Shown here: piece by piece, positions 1 through 10,785 of the stretch
Layout of the letters: each line of letters begins with the position of its first letter
How positions within the stretch are numbered: the first letter of the stretch is position 1
NCBI GenBank assembly: GCA_949128115.1
Contig: OX421962.1
Location: 64,149,787 to 64,213,786 of the forward strand
Length of the DNA stretch: 64,000 bases
DNA from: Anaspis maculata
Taxonomy: Eukaryota > Arthropoda > Insecta > Coleoptera > Scraptiidae
Reading direction: 5' to 3'
Position numbers and translations under genes: made by a program
Notes under the pieces: model-generated
The model's input: only the letters and a program-made list of their open reading frames with translations
Database searches by the model: none
What the model was told of the DNA's origin: nothing

Positions 1-58
1 AAGAGCGATGTCAGGACGAAAGGGCACTATTTTTGTATACTCTAGGATCTTACGCAGA

Positions 59-690
59 ATATTTCCCTCATACGTCAAAAACGCGATAGTTCAGACACAA
101 ATTTTAAGGATTAATAAGCGATAATCCGAAAGACCATATCGATAATTCAATCGATCTGTCATTGTTTGAACACCTACTGTCAAACAAACATGATGCGTGT
201 CCAGTGTAAGCGTTGGACTCTGGACACTGTATGGGGATGCTCATGGCTCAAGCGAGTACTCAAGGACCCAGAGGAATGTGCAAGAAATTGAAACGATTTG
301 CGCAGTCGTAATGATTTCACACTTTTTACGTCAGCCTCTGGTTCTCTTTTTAGTTCTGTGGCTCAGTACAGTTAGGTGGCTATTCATGTATCATCAATTT
401 TATTGTCGTGTGAAATAATATGTGAAGAATTTGTAGAATGATTCGGGAAATATTCTTTCAAATACCACTCTTGCAATGAAAATGAACCAGATAATTCTGA
501 AAATGCGTGTTGCCATAAGAAAACCGCATTCGTTTGTTTTCTTCTGTTGTTCGAAAGAAGAGCCCTCCCCCTGCGGGGTCGGGCTCTTTTAGCTTTCGAA
601 CAACAGAGAAAACAAACTCATGCAGTTTTCAGGCAACACGCATTTTTCAGAATTATCGGTAATTTTCATTGCACTCGTGGTATTATACCC
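59..690. mobile_element. Insertion in the left arm of the outer foldback, with a long terminal hairpin
   Basis: The left arm of the outer palindrome is continuous up to about 58 and resumes at about 690 (ATAATTCCG), whereas the right arm at 4000-4015 is uninterrupted, so this stretch was inserted. Its right part is a hairpin: 449-551 pairs with 583-690 around a GC-rich tip (CCCCCTGCGGGG). The opening motif GAATATTTCCCTC is inverted at about 449-459 and occurs again at 57744, followed by a related sequence of about 60 bp, so it belongs to a dispersed family. No clear target duplication is visible. Class is uncertain. Confidence 0.6.
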
Positions 691-2182
691 GATAATTCCG
701 AAAAAAGAAAACGGGCCGAAAGCATCCTTTCTGCGTATTCCATTTAAAAAGACCACTGTGATGTCTACACTACCTCAAAATGTTACCCATGATTTTTGCA
801 AAACCCAAGAAGGACCTGAGTGCTGAAATGTAAGCAACGTTAGCTCTTTCCTTGGAGTTTCACACGAGGTAGGTGAAAATTATATAAAAAATTTTATGTG
901 GGAGCTATGAGTGGCATCGAACATCAATGACATAATGCTCGGTTCATCATCTATCGAGTTTATTTTGTGAAACTATCTCAAGCTATTGTTTTTCCAGGCA
1001 AGTCAAGCAAACTACAAACCAACTTGGAAGTTGTGGGCTTGAGCACCATACAGTTTTCCAAGGATCGAACGCCTGTATAGACACCCAACTTTACGGACTC
1101 ACTTTGGACTCCGAGTCGGACTCCCACGATAAAGCCTATCTGAACCAGAATTGTGCTATTTTATTCTAATACCTACCGCTCCACTGCAGCTCAGGTTATC
1201 TTTTTTCTTGGAGTTCAACATGGGGTGCGTGAACACTTTATCAACAAATATGTGTAAAAGCTATGGATGGAATCGGAACACATAATTATGCTTGGTTTAT
1301 CATCACAGGTCATTTTGTGAAATCATCTCAGGCCATCTTTTTTCAGGGCGAATCAAGCAAACTTCAAGCTAACTTGGAGGTTATAGGCACTGACTGTGGT
1401 CTTCCAAGAAATAAATTAATGACACTCAACATTTCCGGACTTATCTCAGACTCACAGACTCCTACAGCAAAACCTAAGGAACATCATAAGTGTGTGCTAA
1501 AATTTCAAGATTAACCACAGATCTATCATAAGCTTTATTCACACTAGGGAACAAGTGAAGTCTTAAGAAAATTAATCCTGAGAGGATTACACAAAATGAA
1601 CTGAGATGATGAACCGAGTGAGTGTTCGGTTCCACTCATAGCAGTCATATCTCTCACACTTGATAGTTCTATTTATCTATTTCCACCCACTTTATGTTAA
1701 ACTTCAAGAGAAGAGCTAACTTGAGCTGCAGTGGGGCGGTGTTAGGATGAAATAGCACAATTGTGGTTCAGAGATTTTATAGTAAGGAGTCCGACTCGGA
1801 GTCCGAAGTGAGTCCGTAAAGTTGGGTGTCTATACAGGCGTTCGATCCTTGGAAAACTGTATGGTGCTCAAGCCCACAACTTCCAAGTTGGCTTGTAGTT
1901 TGCTTGACTTGCGTGGGAAAACAATAGCTTGAGATAGTTTCACAAAATAAACTCGATAGATGATGAAGCGAGCATTATGTCATTGATGTTCGATGCCACT
2001 CATAGCTCCCACATAAAAATTTTTATCTAATTTTCACCTACCTCGTGTGAAACTCCAAGGAAAGAGCTAACGTTGCTTACATATCAACACTCAGGTCCTT
2101 CTTGGGTTTTGCAAAAATCATGCGTAACATTTTGAGGTAGTGTAGACATCACAGTGGTCTTTTTCAATGGAATACGTAGAAA

Positions 2183-3968
2183 TAGGGTTGCACGATGTCA
2201 ATTGACCGGTCAAATAAGCCGTCAATTGACCGGTCATTTGACCGTGTCAAATACTCTGGTCAAATACGAGCCCCCGGGCCTCGTTTGGCACGATTTGTGT
2301 AGATGGCGCAACGTAACTTACTTTAGGAAAGCTCTTTCCTGCTTTGAGACAGAGTCAAGTAGTCAATCCAATCTCAGTGGAACTGCTGCTGCTCTTAAGA
2401 CAAAGACAAAATAAAGCCAAAAAATTAAGTTTGGACGCATTTTTACGAAATACGGAATAGTTTAAAATTAACTGAACTATATTGTAATAATTTAAATTTG
2501 ATATAAAGTCCAAAAATAAAACCAAATATTAGTTTTATTTTTGGAACATGTTACACCATAATCTAACATACAATCATGTATGAGTACCTGAACTGAGTTA
2601 GTTACAGGTGTTCGCGTACCTACCTATAATTACCAAAAATTGAAATTGAAATTTATTTTTATTTGAATTTATTTGTTTTGAAATAAAATAAAAAATCGAG
2701 TAAAATACAGGGTGTTTCAGATTTAAATCGTGTCCTTTTAAGAAACGACGAGAAACTTCAAAAGAAGTAGACTTTCTCAGAAAAATATGTGCCAGTAACA
2801 AATACTAACGAACATATTATAGGCGTTCAAAGTTGAACTTTCAAAATCGATTTTTCATCATCGTCAACTTTGGAACTTCCTGACCGATTTTGTTCAAATT
2901 TGAATCAAAGCTCGCTGAAATATGTCTGTATCGAACAATAGTAACGCGTTCTATCAAATAATTTCGGGAGCGTAGATAATGGAGGGTGCCCCCGCTTTTT
3001 TACCCCTATTTTCAAATCCCTGAAGTAATTTGGTACATTGTTCATATTTTTGAATTTTTCGTTTGATTTGGAAGAAAAAGTTACACTTGCAAATTTTCGA
3101 TTAATGGCTTCGTTCCCAAGATATTTGAAGTTGAAACTTCGGAAAACATCTCGAAAACACCTCTTTCAAAGGCCTACAAAAATAAAATCCAAGATAACTA
3201 ATGATTCCATCATTAAAATAGGTTTTACAGATGTTTCAAGTTGCTAAACCATGAGTTTTTTTAAGAAACGAGAAGTTTTCAGGAAAAACATATTTTTTTG
3301 CTCTTGAAACTGGATATTTTGATGTGTTTTCCGAACTTTCAAACCCAAATATCTTGAAAACGAAGCCTCTAATCGGAATTTCACAAGGGTAACTTACTCT
3401 TTGAAATTGAACGTAGAATTGAAAAATGCTCGGAAAAGTGTCAACAATCTATAAAATAACCTCAAGGGGTAAAAAATAGGAGTAAGAAAGCGGAGGCATC
3501 CCCCATTATTCACGCCCCCGAAAAATGTCAATGGACCGCGTTATTATCGTTAGATACCGACTTATTTCAGTCAGTAAGCTTATATTCAAATTTGAACAAA
3601 ATCGGTTGAGGAATTTTCCGAGGAATTTCAAAGTTATGACGAGAAATCGATTTTTCAAGCTCAACTTTGATCGCCTATATCTCCGTTATTATTTGTTTCT
3701 GACATATATTTTTTCGAACAAGTCTACTTCTGTTGACGTTTCCCATCATTTCCTGAAAGGACGCGATTCGAATCTGAAACACCCTGTACAGTACCTACCT
3801 ACCTACCTACTTAACGAAATATTCACAATTTTTGTCTTACTTCAATAAATAATGTTGGATGATAGTGACACCTGTTTCTAGCGTATTTTTTCAATATTTG
3901 ACCGATTTGACCATCAATTGACCGGTCAATTGACCAAATCTTATTTGACCGGTCAAAATGCAACCCTA
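2183..3968. mobile_element. Non-autonomous hAT-type element, 1786 bp
   Basis: The termini are TAGGGTTGCA and TGCAACCCTA, a perfect 10-bp inverted repeat. They are flanked by an exact 8-bp duplication, CGTAGAAA, at 2175-2182 and 3969-3976. The empty site is confirmed by the opposite arm of the outer foldback near 715-735. An 8-bp duplication with TAGGG-type ends is characteristic of hAT transposons. Both subterminal regions (2199-2245 and 3902-3957) carry several copies of the palindrome TTGACCGGTCAA, which may be transposase-binding repeats. There is no transposase frame. The interior holds a second foldback at 2708-3786. Confidence 0.88.
2708..3786. mobile_element. CAGGGTG-type foldback element nested in the hAT element
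   Basis: Ends CAGGGTGTTTCAGA and TCTGAAACACCCTG are inverted and flanked by TA at 2706-2707 and 3787-3788. The arms pair over almost their whole length: 2708-2990 with 3490-3786, and about 3010-3170 with 3300-3460. The result is a palindrome of about 1.08 kb with a small centre near 3235. It shares the CAGGGTG start and TA flanks with elements at 16540 and 26430 but not their interiors. A TA duplication fits Tc1/mariner-like mobilisation; this is inference because there is no transposase. Confidence 0.82.
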
Positions 3969-4068
3969 CGTAGAAAGGATGCTTTCGGCCCGTTTTTTTT
4001 TCGGAATTATCTGCGTAAGATCCTAGAGTATACAAAAATAGTGCCCTTTCGTCCTAACATCGCTCTTC

Positions 4069-7000
4069 TGGTGAGAAAACGCAAGAAAGGCACTCGCTTG
4101 CTATGCTGCACAATGCTAAATTCCATTTGTTGGTCCACCAAACACACTGGTTGCCTATCTTTGACAGTTAGCTGCCCACGCCTAATGTCTTGTGTCGCAA
4201 CTTTTTTCTAATTTAACCGACTCTGTATCTCTAAAGATAAGCGAGATACCGGACACCTGTATTTCACAAACCGGAACGCCGTTCCGGTCTGTTCCGGTAC
4301 ATTTCGACCACTCCCCTTTATGACTTCAAGACCCCTGTCCTGTACCGCGTTCACAATACCTCCCCCCTCGTTGGGTGGTGGATCGAGGAAGTAACAACAA
4401 GACCAACAAGAGCCATGAAAGAAACAATGCGACTTACGAATTTGTTGTGGTGCGAGGTGCGAGGAAAGTACTTTGATACTTTGCTGCTGTCTTTGCTGCA
4501 GAGTGCGGGTGTGCGGCGACAGCGGGTCGGGTAGGTGCTTACTTCACTCACTCCCACTTTTCACTGGGTACCTACTTGAATAGGTAAGTACTTGATTACT
4601 GATTATTAGTCTCGAACTCTCGAGTAGTGATGCTACGTTACGATACAGGCACAAAGCTAAGAGCTACAAGTAGGGAGTGGGCACAATAATGCAAACACAA
4701 AGCACATCGCCATTTTCCGCGAGAATGTCAATTTTGTCGTCACTTTTGGTCTATCGCTTTTGGTCTAGTCTTTGCTTTCTGTTCCTGTTTCTACCTAGGT
4801 AGTTCCTTTTCTTAGTTCATATTCCACCTGCTTTGCTCGCGGTGCGGGTTTGCCAATTGGTGACACACTCATACACAATACATTCTTGGTTCTATCCTGT
4901 GCACACCACACGAATCACCAATCACACGAGAGCGGGAGGCGGAAGGTGGAGTATACACAGTATTCCTAACCAAAACCAAAAGCAAAAGCAAATGATATGG
5001 CATGGCAATTGTCCGCGTAATTTAAATTTTAACAAGATCAGTCGAAATTTCAAACCGAGTTTGAGTTTCAAACATTAAACCAAAGATGGAACTCGAGATG
5101 GAACTAGAAGAACTCCACACGCGGCCGCGCGGGTTTCGCAGAGTTTCGCTACTAATCACTAAACTAACGCTAAGTACCACGCTGTTTAAAAATGGATGGA
5201 AGATGGAAGCTAGTATCCGTGAAGCTTGTTGTTTGACCACAGAAAATTCGTGAAGTTGCATCAGCAAGCCAATTGGTTGACATCGTCGTACACCTTTCCG
5301 TGGCCGCATAGCCGTTACGACCTAGCAAGTTAATTTTAATATTTTCTCATCATAGAAGTAACAGGGCACAGGGACAGGGCACTCAGGGTAGTAAAGTTAA
5401 GTCAGTTGCAAAATAAACTACTCAACAAAATAAGTGTCACCCTGCAAAATTCGACCTCACTTTGAGTCTAGACAACTTTGGAATGCTACAAGCGATTCAT
5501 TCAATTTTTAGACCATTCGCCAGCCCAGCCCTTCAGCTATTGGTCGTATTTTTCATATACATGAAGTATTCCACATAATATTTCTCGAGGATGTTCAATA
5601 GAGAGGTGAAAAATTTCTGAAAGTTTTATATATAAGTACTCCTTCTTGAAAAAAATTTTTATTCACAACCACTATGGTGATAGACTCATTCATTACTGAC
5701 TTTTAAAAAGTTGGAAAAAGATGCTTTGTTTGTAATTTTTTTTTCCGCTTCCGAAATCACTTTCCGCCCCGGTTAGAGGGCGGAAAGTGCATGGTCTCCT
5801 TGATTGATTGACAATTAACAGATGGATGACGGAATGACAGGTGTGGAGGGGCTCGAATCGAAGAGTCAAACGCAGTTTTGTGAGGTTAAGGGTGCCAGTT
5901 ATTATTATGGTATGGTGTTTATGATATAATTATTGATGATTCTAATAGTCTAATTGACTAATTAAAATCCGAATCTTCATTTTAACCATTCTAAATTGTT
6001 GTGAATAAAATATTATACATACTTTCGGCAGTAATTGCTTCATTCCTGCTTCGAGCATAGCTGCGAGCGCTATCTTGCTCTCAGCAGTAATGAAGCACTT
6101 CCCGCCTCGGTATGTAATGTACTATTTCTTGCATTTCAACATCATAGGCAAGGAGGTAGAACTCATACCTCGGGACGACTTTTGTATTTCCGGTTTATCT
6201 CTTCAATTTACAGATTGACCTCAAAAAGTCAAATTTTTGGTGTAACAGTTGTAACTTCATTATTCGCTGACCGATGTCCAAGATTCCACGTTCATTTTGA
6301 AGCAAAAGCTTCAGGTAGGATCAAAGGATCAAAATCAATTGCTCAAGATAAATATTAAGAATACAGGGTTGCGTAAAAAATGACTAAAACCTGAACTGCT
6401 CTTGGATTATATTAATTGCGGGAAAAACTCTTATTGCCATCATCAATCTCAAATATTGTCACCTCACTTGGTAGTGGTGCTCACTCGCTTCTTAGCAATT
6501 TCTCGTTTTTTCTCTCTCTAACTGAGTATGTGCCTACTATCACCCAGAATGCGTTCCACCTTAATAATAAGGTCAATTCGGTCTTTTCACGAACAAGAAT
6601 TCTTGACTCATAGTCATAAAAGCAAAAAATCTTGACGTATTCAAAATAAATAATGATCTCCCCCAAAAAAGGTTGATTTTTATTCAACTCTCCACCCAAA
6701 AGGGATTTGATGGGTGTTTCTGATTTGGTTGCCATCACAAGTAAAGGTTGCCATCACAAGTAAATTCTCATCTTAGAAGATCTGAAGTTAAATTATAGAA
6801 TAATTAATAATTGAGGACCCAATTCTTGATATCTTTTCAAGTTTCAGCTTCAAATGAGGCTCTAGATTTTAAAAATCGAACGACGAGGAAGAAAAGCTAT
6901 TACTGCAAAACCAAAGAATTAATTTTTTGAGATCACCCTGTAAATTAAGAAGATAAGAAGAAATCCGGGAAATGTCTCAAAATTACAAGGTCTCTCTTCA

Positions 7001-8135
7001 TGCCTTTGCTGTCAAAGTTGAAAAAAAATATTTTCTCTCAATCAGGATCTTTTTGACAGTTGAGAGAATTTGGCATTATTTCAGGTGTTAGAAATTGTAA
7101 AAATTTAATGTAAAGTGCCGTTCAAAACAGCAAAAAGTTATAGAATAAAACCATTTTCAAAAAAAAACAAAAAAAAAAAAAAAAACAAAAAACGGACAGC
7201 AAGTAGCACAGCAATAACCCACTGTAACTACGCATGTTGCTGAAAGCCGCAAATAAATGGCACCGCGCGGTTGTCTCACTTATGAGTACTCTAAAGAGTG
7301 TACAGATATCTCGATATTTGAATCACCAAGCTTCAGCCTCGACTTCAAATGCTCCAGCACTGATGAGACTTAAACAGGTCGAAACACATGTTTGCTGGAT
7401 TTTGTTGGTTCTTGCTCGGTTGATCTGATGTTCTGACTGAGATTACTCCTCTAATTTATCATGTAACAGCTAGGCTATAAGACTTCCTAGAATACTCAAA
7501 CAATTGAACATCGCTGAATACGAAAATCGCCGAGAAAAAAATCGCTGTTGTCAAGTGGAAATTTTGACAGAAACCCACCTCAGAACTCGGAAGGAAGAGG
7601 TTGAAAAATTGACCGTTTAAATAGCATGCGTGAAATCTTTCGTTCACTTGGGTTGATCTACGATGATATACAGTAAGACCACACATCATCTTGATGATAC
7701 GTCATGTGCCGATAATTTCAAGAAAGGGGGGTAGGGGGACTGGCAGAGGTCAGTTTCATTTGATGCTATTCCAAGGTCATGAATTAAAATTCTTGGAAAA
7801 GGTGTTTTGTGGCAATTTTCCACCTTGAAGTTCACGCACGCTTGCAGTAAAAATGGTAAAGCTCCTGTACAATAGCTTCAATCTCACTTTATTCTCATTC
7901 TCTCACTCGGGGAGGATTGTGCAAGGCCACCGGAAAGAAATTTATCAGTCACTTCAGAAGAGGATAAAACGAGCCCAAGGTCCGCCTAGCCAATGGTTCG
8001 CCTAGTGGTTCGCCCACGACGGACGGTCACTCATCCAAATCATAACTTGGCTCAGTGCTGCTGCATTCGAGAATATATCACTCGACTTTGGCAGTGTTAC
8101 CGTTACCTACCCCGTGATATGTGGTCAATCTTTGC
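4069..8135. other. Unassigned AT-rich DNA; no supportable gene
   Basis: No open frame here looks coding. A somewhat GC-richer stretch lies at about 5080-5330. A short hairpin joins 6037-6051 and 6080-6097. A poly(A) run lies at 7158-7193. GGTTGCCATCACAAGTAAA is duplicated back to back at about 6728-6765. CAGGGT near 6365 and ACCCTG near 6936 might bound another CAGGGTG-like element, but only about 6 bp of the ends match. Confidence 0.5.
4200..4248 (-). repeat. Short conserved repeat, inverted partner of 17984-18031
   Basis: About 48 bp here, containing TTTAACCGACTCTGTATCTC, is the near-exact reverse complement of 17984-18031. The flanks do not match. It may be a shared terminus of a repeat family or a conserved functional fragment; the sequence alone cannot decide. 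Confidence 0.7.
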
Positions 8136-9466
8136 TTAAGGAGTTGCATTGGTAAAATAAGCGTTGCGAAATCAATCCCTGTGGGTTGATTCCTTGACGG
8201 CTTCTCACCATTTTGGTCTCTTTCAAATCAAATCAAAATCTGATTTGATTTTTAGATTTTGGAAATGCCAATGGGCTCAAACCAAAGTACATCCTTGTAG
8301 CTTTTGAAAGAGACCAAAGTGGTAAGAATTCGTCAAGGAATAAACCCACAGGGATTGATTTCGCAACTTTTATTTTACCAATTCACAGGCACGGAGCTAG
8401 ACTTTCAATGTCAGGTGGGCCAGGACTGGCCCCAAAAAATTGACGGTGGGCACAAAAGAATAATAGCGCCGCAGGCGAAATTTTCTTAAATAATAGTAAT
8501 AACGCTAATAATAATACCAAAAACATAAATCTCAATATTGGTTCTTCCTATATTGATTTTTTGATTTTTTATTGAGAAAAATTATGTACCTAAGCGAGAT
8601 TTTTTGTTTCAAATTTTTAGGTAAGTATTTTCAAGTGGGTAGGTATGGATGATTAGTTAAATTTTTCTTACGAATAATAGTAGATAGTAGATACTTACTT
8701 ATTTATCAAGATGGTATTCATCTTCTTTAGAAATCTGATCTACAAATAATTTCTGGCTGCATCAATTTGATTTGCCACCGAAAATTGTGCCTGGGATTTG
8801 ATTGTTGAATAGTTGATCCACTCAACATGACAATTTTTGTGTTCTCCAAGCTTCCGGTTATGGTAGAACGAGACGTCAAAGGTTGTGCAGTATTTGTTTC
8901 TTGAACAGCATCATCGATTGCACCTTGTTTTCTGAAATTTACCAATATAACCGCGCTACGTTCTTTTCAGATCTCTGTTTTCGAATATTGAAATAAAAAT
9001 ACCCAGGCAAATCAACTTTTTCGAACGAATAGTGGTTGAAAATTGAGGAATAAATGACTGAAAAGACCGGAACAGGCGATGGATGATTGAGAGAAATATT
9101 GGAAAGGTTCAAATTGAAACTTTTTGCCAAGTATAGATACTCGCACCCATTGATCTTATTAGGTTCTTCCTCGGAACTCCGGCGTTTGTGACAATTGTTT
9201 CGACATTTTTATTGCGAATTCAAGAATCGAGTTCAACTTCATCTACATACACACAAAATATACAATTATGCACACAACTTGGCAGCTTGGCGCCCGGAAG
9301 TTGTTTTTTTCCAGCTTACTTCTTCATTTTATGATCTATTTTTGTGACACTGTCGTCGGCATAAAAATGTTTGAATGCTCTGGGTGGGCACAATAATTTT
9401 GAGGTGGGCATGGCCCACCCAGGCCCTCCGTTAGCTCCGTGCCTACCAATTCAACTCCGTCCTTAA
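8136..9466. mobile_element. TTAA-flanked hairpin MITE (copy 1), split by a hAT insertion
   Basis: Inverted arms run from 8136 to about 8230 and resume at about 8260-8385 and 9446-9466. TTAA is present at both outer ends (8136-8139 and 9463-9466), the usual piggyBac target. The right end reads AACTCCGTCCTTAA, as in the second copy at 35624-35948. Without the inserted hAT and its 8-bp duplication the MITE is about 260 bp. The central loop is AT-rich. There is no coding capacity. Confidence 0.8.
8386..9445. mobile_element. hAT element resembling Tip100/Zaphod-type ends, 1060 bp
   Basis: Begins CAGGCACGGAGCTAG and ends GTTAGCTCCGTGCCTA. The 8-bp duplication CCAATTCA occurs at 8378-8385 and 9446-9453, inside the right arm of the TTAA MITE. 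Subterminal sequence is rich in GTGGGC and GGCCCACCC on both sides, like Tip100-group hAT elements as I recall them. The interior is AT-rich and short open frames at 8727-9130 (minus) are not recognisable. Non-autonomous; clearly younger than the MITE it splits. Confidence 0.87.
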
Positions 9467-10785
9467 GGGAGACTCATGACTTCCTGATCCAGCTTTTTTT
9501 TCGTAAATCTCATCAACCTATCTTTTGTTGTTTTTTGTTTCCTGATATTTAATCAATGACAGTAAATTTGAAACTATCCAGTCGCTTGGAACGGCAAGGT
9601 CATTATGCCAATGTAGAGTCTCAACTCGAGCTGTTTCATCAAGAAAACAAGACTTTAATGGCTGATGGGGGAGATGTTTTTGCCATCATTTTCTCCAACT
9701 TTTTGTGCTCACTGGCCATCATCATGCGAGCTTCAACATAGAAGTTTATTGTCGAAGGGTTTATAAGTACGTCACTTTGCAAGTAATTACCTTGTGATAT
9801 GGGTTGATGATGTTGTACTTTGAAACATGGCGTATTCCAAGAATGTCCTGCTCCCCTTCTACACACTTAATAATTCTCTGCGATTTGTAAGGTGCACAAA
9901 CACGGAGAATGAAAATAATGTATTGTCGTTCCGTGTTTAGGTTGGTATTGGTACGACGAAATGAGTCTTGAATAAATAAGGCATCTACTACGACAATGTA
10001 CAAAAGCAATCTAAATTCTTTCTCATGTCAAGTGGGCAAGTATTATTATTCACCTATTCACTTTTGCTTTGCAACAAAGAAAGTAAAGGCCTTAAATTTT
10101 ATATCCCGGATGCCCAAAAGTTAAAACTTCGGCGGATTTCGGCGCCAACCAACCAGAGGCCCATTTTTGAGAAATTATCAAATTTAAAAAAAAAGGTCCA
10201 AAAAACATGGTTATTTCTACGGCTTTGGAACTTGAGGTCTCAATTCACTGGCGAATCCGGTCGGACAACATAAAGTTATAGACAGATGAAGTGTTACCTA
10301 CTCCTGAAAATCCCACTGAAATTCAGAGTTCCTCGAAACTTGGAAGAGTTCCTCCCAAGAAAAAGGGCCAACTCATGGGCGCCGGGAGGGGGGTGCAAGG
10401 GGGTGCACTTGCACCCTCCTGGCATGAGGAAATCCACAAAAAAATGTCAAGATTCCGTTTCTTGTGTTTCTTCTTTCATCTTTTTCTTTCATGGTTTTAG
10501 CATATTTACTTATTAGAACATTTCACGTACCTACCTACAATGTGCTGTAAGTAATTTTTAAATCAAGTTCAGTTTTGGTCGACTATTGACCAAAGAACTG
10601 TTATTATCATCAATATTATTATTAGTAATTAATTTTCGTCCGGAGGGGGGGGGGGGGGACGCCTCTCTGGACCCCTCTTGGATGCGGATTTTTCGTCTGA
10701 GCCAAACATTTTTTCACATTAAAAGGTAAAAGCTGGATTTTTGCACTATTACATGATTCACATGCAACATGCCGTATTATACATA
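9467..10785. other. Unassigned DNA with a small GC-rich block
   Basis: No gene is recognised. At 10380-10425 GGGTGCA-type words are repeated in both orientations and give a short palindrome around GGTGCACTTGCACC. A run of about 14 G lies near 10646-10660. Short frames on either strand have no visible domain. Confidence 0.5.

Larger units (their letters stand above)
1..4068. mobile_element. Long foldback element (outer palindrome), left end at or beyond the window edge
   Basis: The first 58 bases are the reverse complement of 4011-4068 with few differences. The arms continue inward: about 690-1115 pairs with 1785-2182, and 1184-1335 pairs with about 1590-1755, with the centre near 1450. Removing the insertions at about 59-690 and 2183-3968 leaves a palindrome of roughly 1.6 kb. 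No transposase-like frame is present, so it is non-autonomous. The left edge coincides with base 1, so the true end and any target duplication cannot be seen. Superfamily is unknown. The arms are diverged, which argues for an old insertion. Confidence 0.8.

Noticed and set aside
540..605. GC-rich hairpin resembling a bacterial intrinsic terminator
   Set aside because: It is the tip of a much longer hairpin in a eukaryotic repeat; there is no bacterial gene context.
59..690. Helitron interpretation of the insertion in the left foldback arm
   Set aside because: One end can be read as TC and the site as A/T, and a hairpin is near an end, but no CTRR terminus is present at the expected place.
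6365..6941. Possible further CAGGGTG element
   Set aside because: Only CAGGGT and ACCCTG match at the ends and the inner arms do not pair, so it is not listed as an element.
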